A stretch of 5,544 bases of DNA from Acinetobacter sp. UBA3106 (GTDB lineage: Bacteria > Pseudomonadota > Gammaproteobacteria > Pseudomonadales > Moraxellaceae), in NCBI GenBank assembly GCA_002365595.1, contig DFAM01000004.1, forward strand, positions 1-5,544. The letters are read 5' to 3'. The notes under the pieces were generated by a model that did not search any database, had not been told where the DNA came from, and was given only the letters and a program-made list of their open reading frames with translations. The position numbers and the translations under genes are program-made. This document shows, piece by piece, positions 4,810-5,544 of the stretch (within the stretch, counting starts at the first letter, position 1; each line of letters starts with the position of its first letter).

Positions 4810-5544
4810 ATGTTAGATCAACTTCGAGCAATGGGTGTGTTTGCTTGTGTTGTTGAAAAAAGCTCGTTTAGCGGTGCTGCACGTGAGTTAGGAATCACGA
4901 CCAGCGCCGTGAGTCAGCAAATTCGTTCTCTAGAAAATGAAATGGAAGTTAAGCTTCTACATCGATCGACTAGAAAATTAAATTTGACTGAAGCCGGACA
5001 AGCTTTTTTCCACAGCTGTCAAGAAATGCTCGCCGCTGCAGAGCGCGGAAAAATCCGTATCAACGAGTTACGTGATGACTTGGTTGGGGATTTACGCATT
5101 GCCACAACCCCAGAACTTGGTGCTAATCATGTGATTCCTGCACTATCTCATTGGATGCAGGCGCACCGTGGTCTCGATGTACATGTAGAGGCAGATAATC
5201 AATACATTGATTTAATCGAGGGGCGGATTGATATTGCTTTACGCATGAGTCCAAAAATAGAAGATCATAATTTGAATGTAGTGCCATTGGCTCTGGTTGA
5301 GCAGGTGATGGTGGCTTCACCAAGTTATTTGAATCAATCGGCACCTGTATCACGACCTGAAGACCTAAATAATCATGATCTGATTCCAGTCAATATAATG
5401 AAAAATTATCAACATTTTTCATTTCAAAATGCAGCGTTGGGTGAAACAGTTAATCTGGAAATGAAATCACGTTTAAGTACCAATAACGTTCTGGTGGCAA
5501 AGTCATTATGTTTGCAAGGGCATGGTATTGCACGAATTTTATAT
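4810..5544 (+). CDS. LysR-family transcriptional regulator (3' end cut by window)
   Basis: The reading frame opens with ATG at 4810 and stays open for 245 codons to the window edge; LysR proteins are usually about 300 residues, so some 50-60 are missing. The N-terminal winged helix-turn-helix is typical: MLDQLRAMGVFACVVE, then FSGAARELGITTSAVSQQIRSLE (20-42), then LLHRSTRKLNLTEAG (49-63). A linker helix runs to about residue 90, and the periplasmic-binding-protein-like effector domain starts near GDLRIATTPELG (about 93). The family binds DNA as a dimer or tetramer and responds to small molecules through this domain. The effector cannot be told from the sequence. LysR genes often diverge from their target, but this one points the same way as nlpD and shows no divergent partner, so its target is unknown. 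In surE-nlpD loci of many gammaproteobacteria rpoS would occupy this place; this gene is unrelated to it. The ribosome site AGAGGGA fixes the start. Confidence 0.93.
   Translation, partial: MLDQLRAMGVFACVVEKSSFSGAARELGITTSAVSQQIRSLENEMEVKLLHRSTRKLNLTEAGQAFFHSCQEMLAAAERGKIRINELRDDLVGDLRIATTPELGANHVIPALSHWMQAHRGLDVHVEADNQYIDLIEGRIDIALRMSPKIEDHNLNVVPLALVEQVMVASPSYLNQSAPVSRPEDLNNHDLIPVNIMKNYQHFSFQNAALGETVNLEMKSRLSTNNVLVAKSLCLQGHGIARILY

Overview
The window looks like chromosomal DNA from Acinetobacter or a close Moraxellaceae relative. The base composition is AT-rich. The DacC, gamma-carbonic-anhydrase and SurE proteins read like Acinetobacter versions from memory. An nlpD-like gene directly follows surE, with no pcm between them and a LysR gene after it. 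The species cannot be fixed by eye, and there is no sign of a mobile element, CRISPR array, tRNA or rRNA.

The left half (positions 3-2910) is transcribed on the minus strand. In transcription order it holds two related small exported proteins of unknown function (2910-2536, then 2307-1918), a PBP5/6-type D,D-carboxypeptidase (dacC, 1799-651) and a YrdA-type gamma carbonic anhydrase (557-3). A hairpin lies between the second small gene and dacC. A clear rho-independent terminator lies between dacC and the carbonic anhydrase gene, so these are probably several short transcripts rather than one operon.

The right half (3022-5544) is on the plus strand: surE (nucleotidase), an nlpD-like LysM/degenerate-M23 lipoprotein, and a LysR-type regulator cut off by the window end. 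The two halves diverge from an AT-rich region of about 110 bp (2911-3021) that appears to carry overlapping back-to-back promoters.

The recurring theme is the cell envelope. DacC trims peptidoglycan stem peptides, the NlpD-like lipoprotein probably controls an amidase during cell separation, and two uncharacterised exported proteins sit between them. SurE and the carbonic anhydrase are housekeeping enzymes. The most novel item is the pair of small exported paralogues, which align without gaps between two conserved cysteines. The rest is ordinary core genome, and I see no clear evidence of a new multi-gene system.
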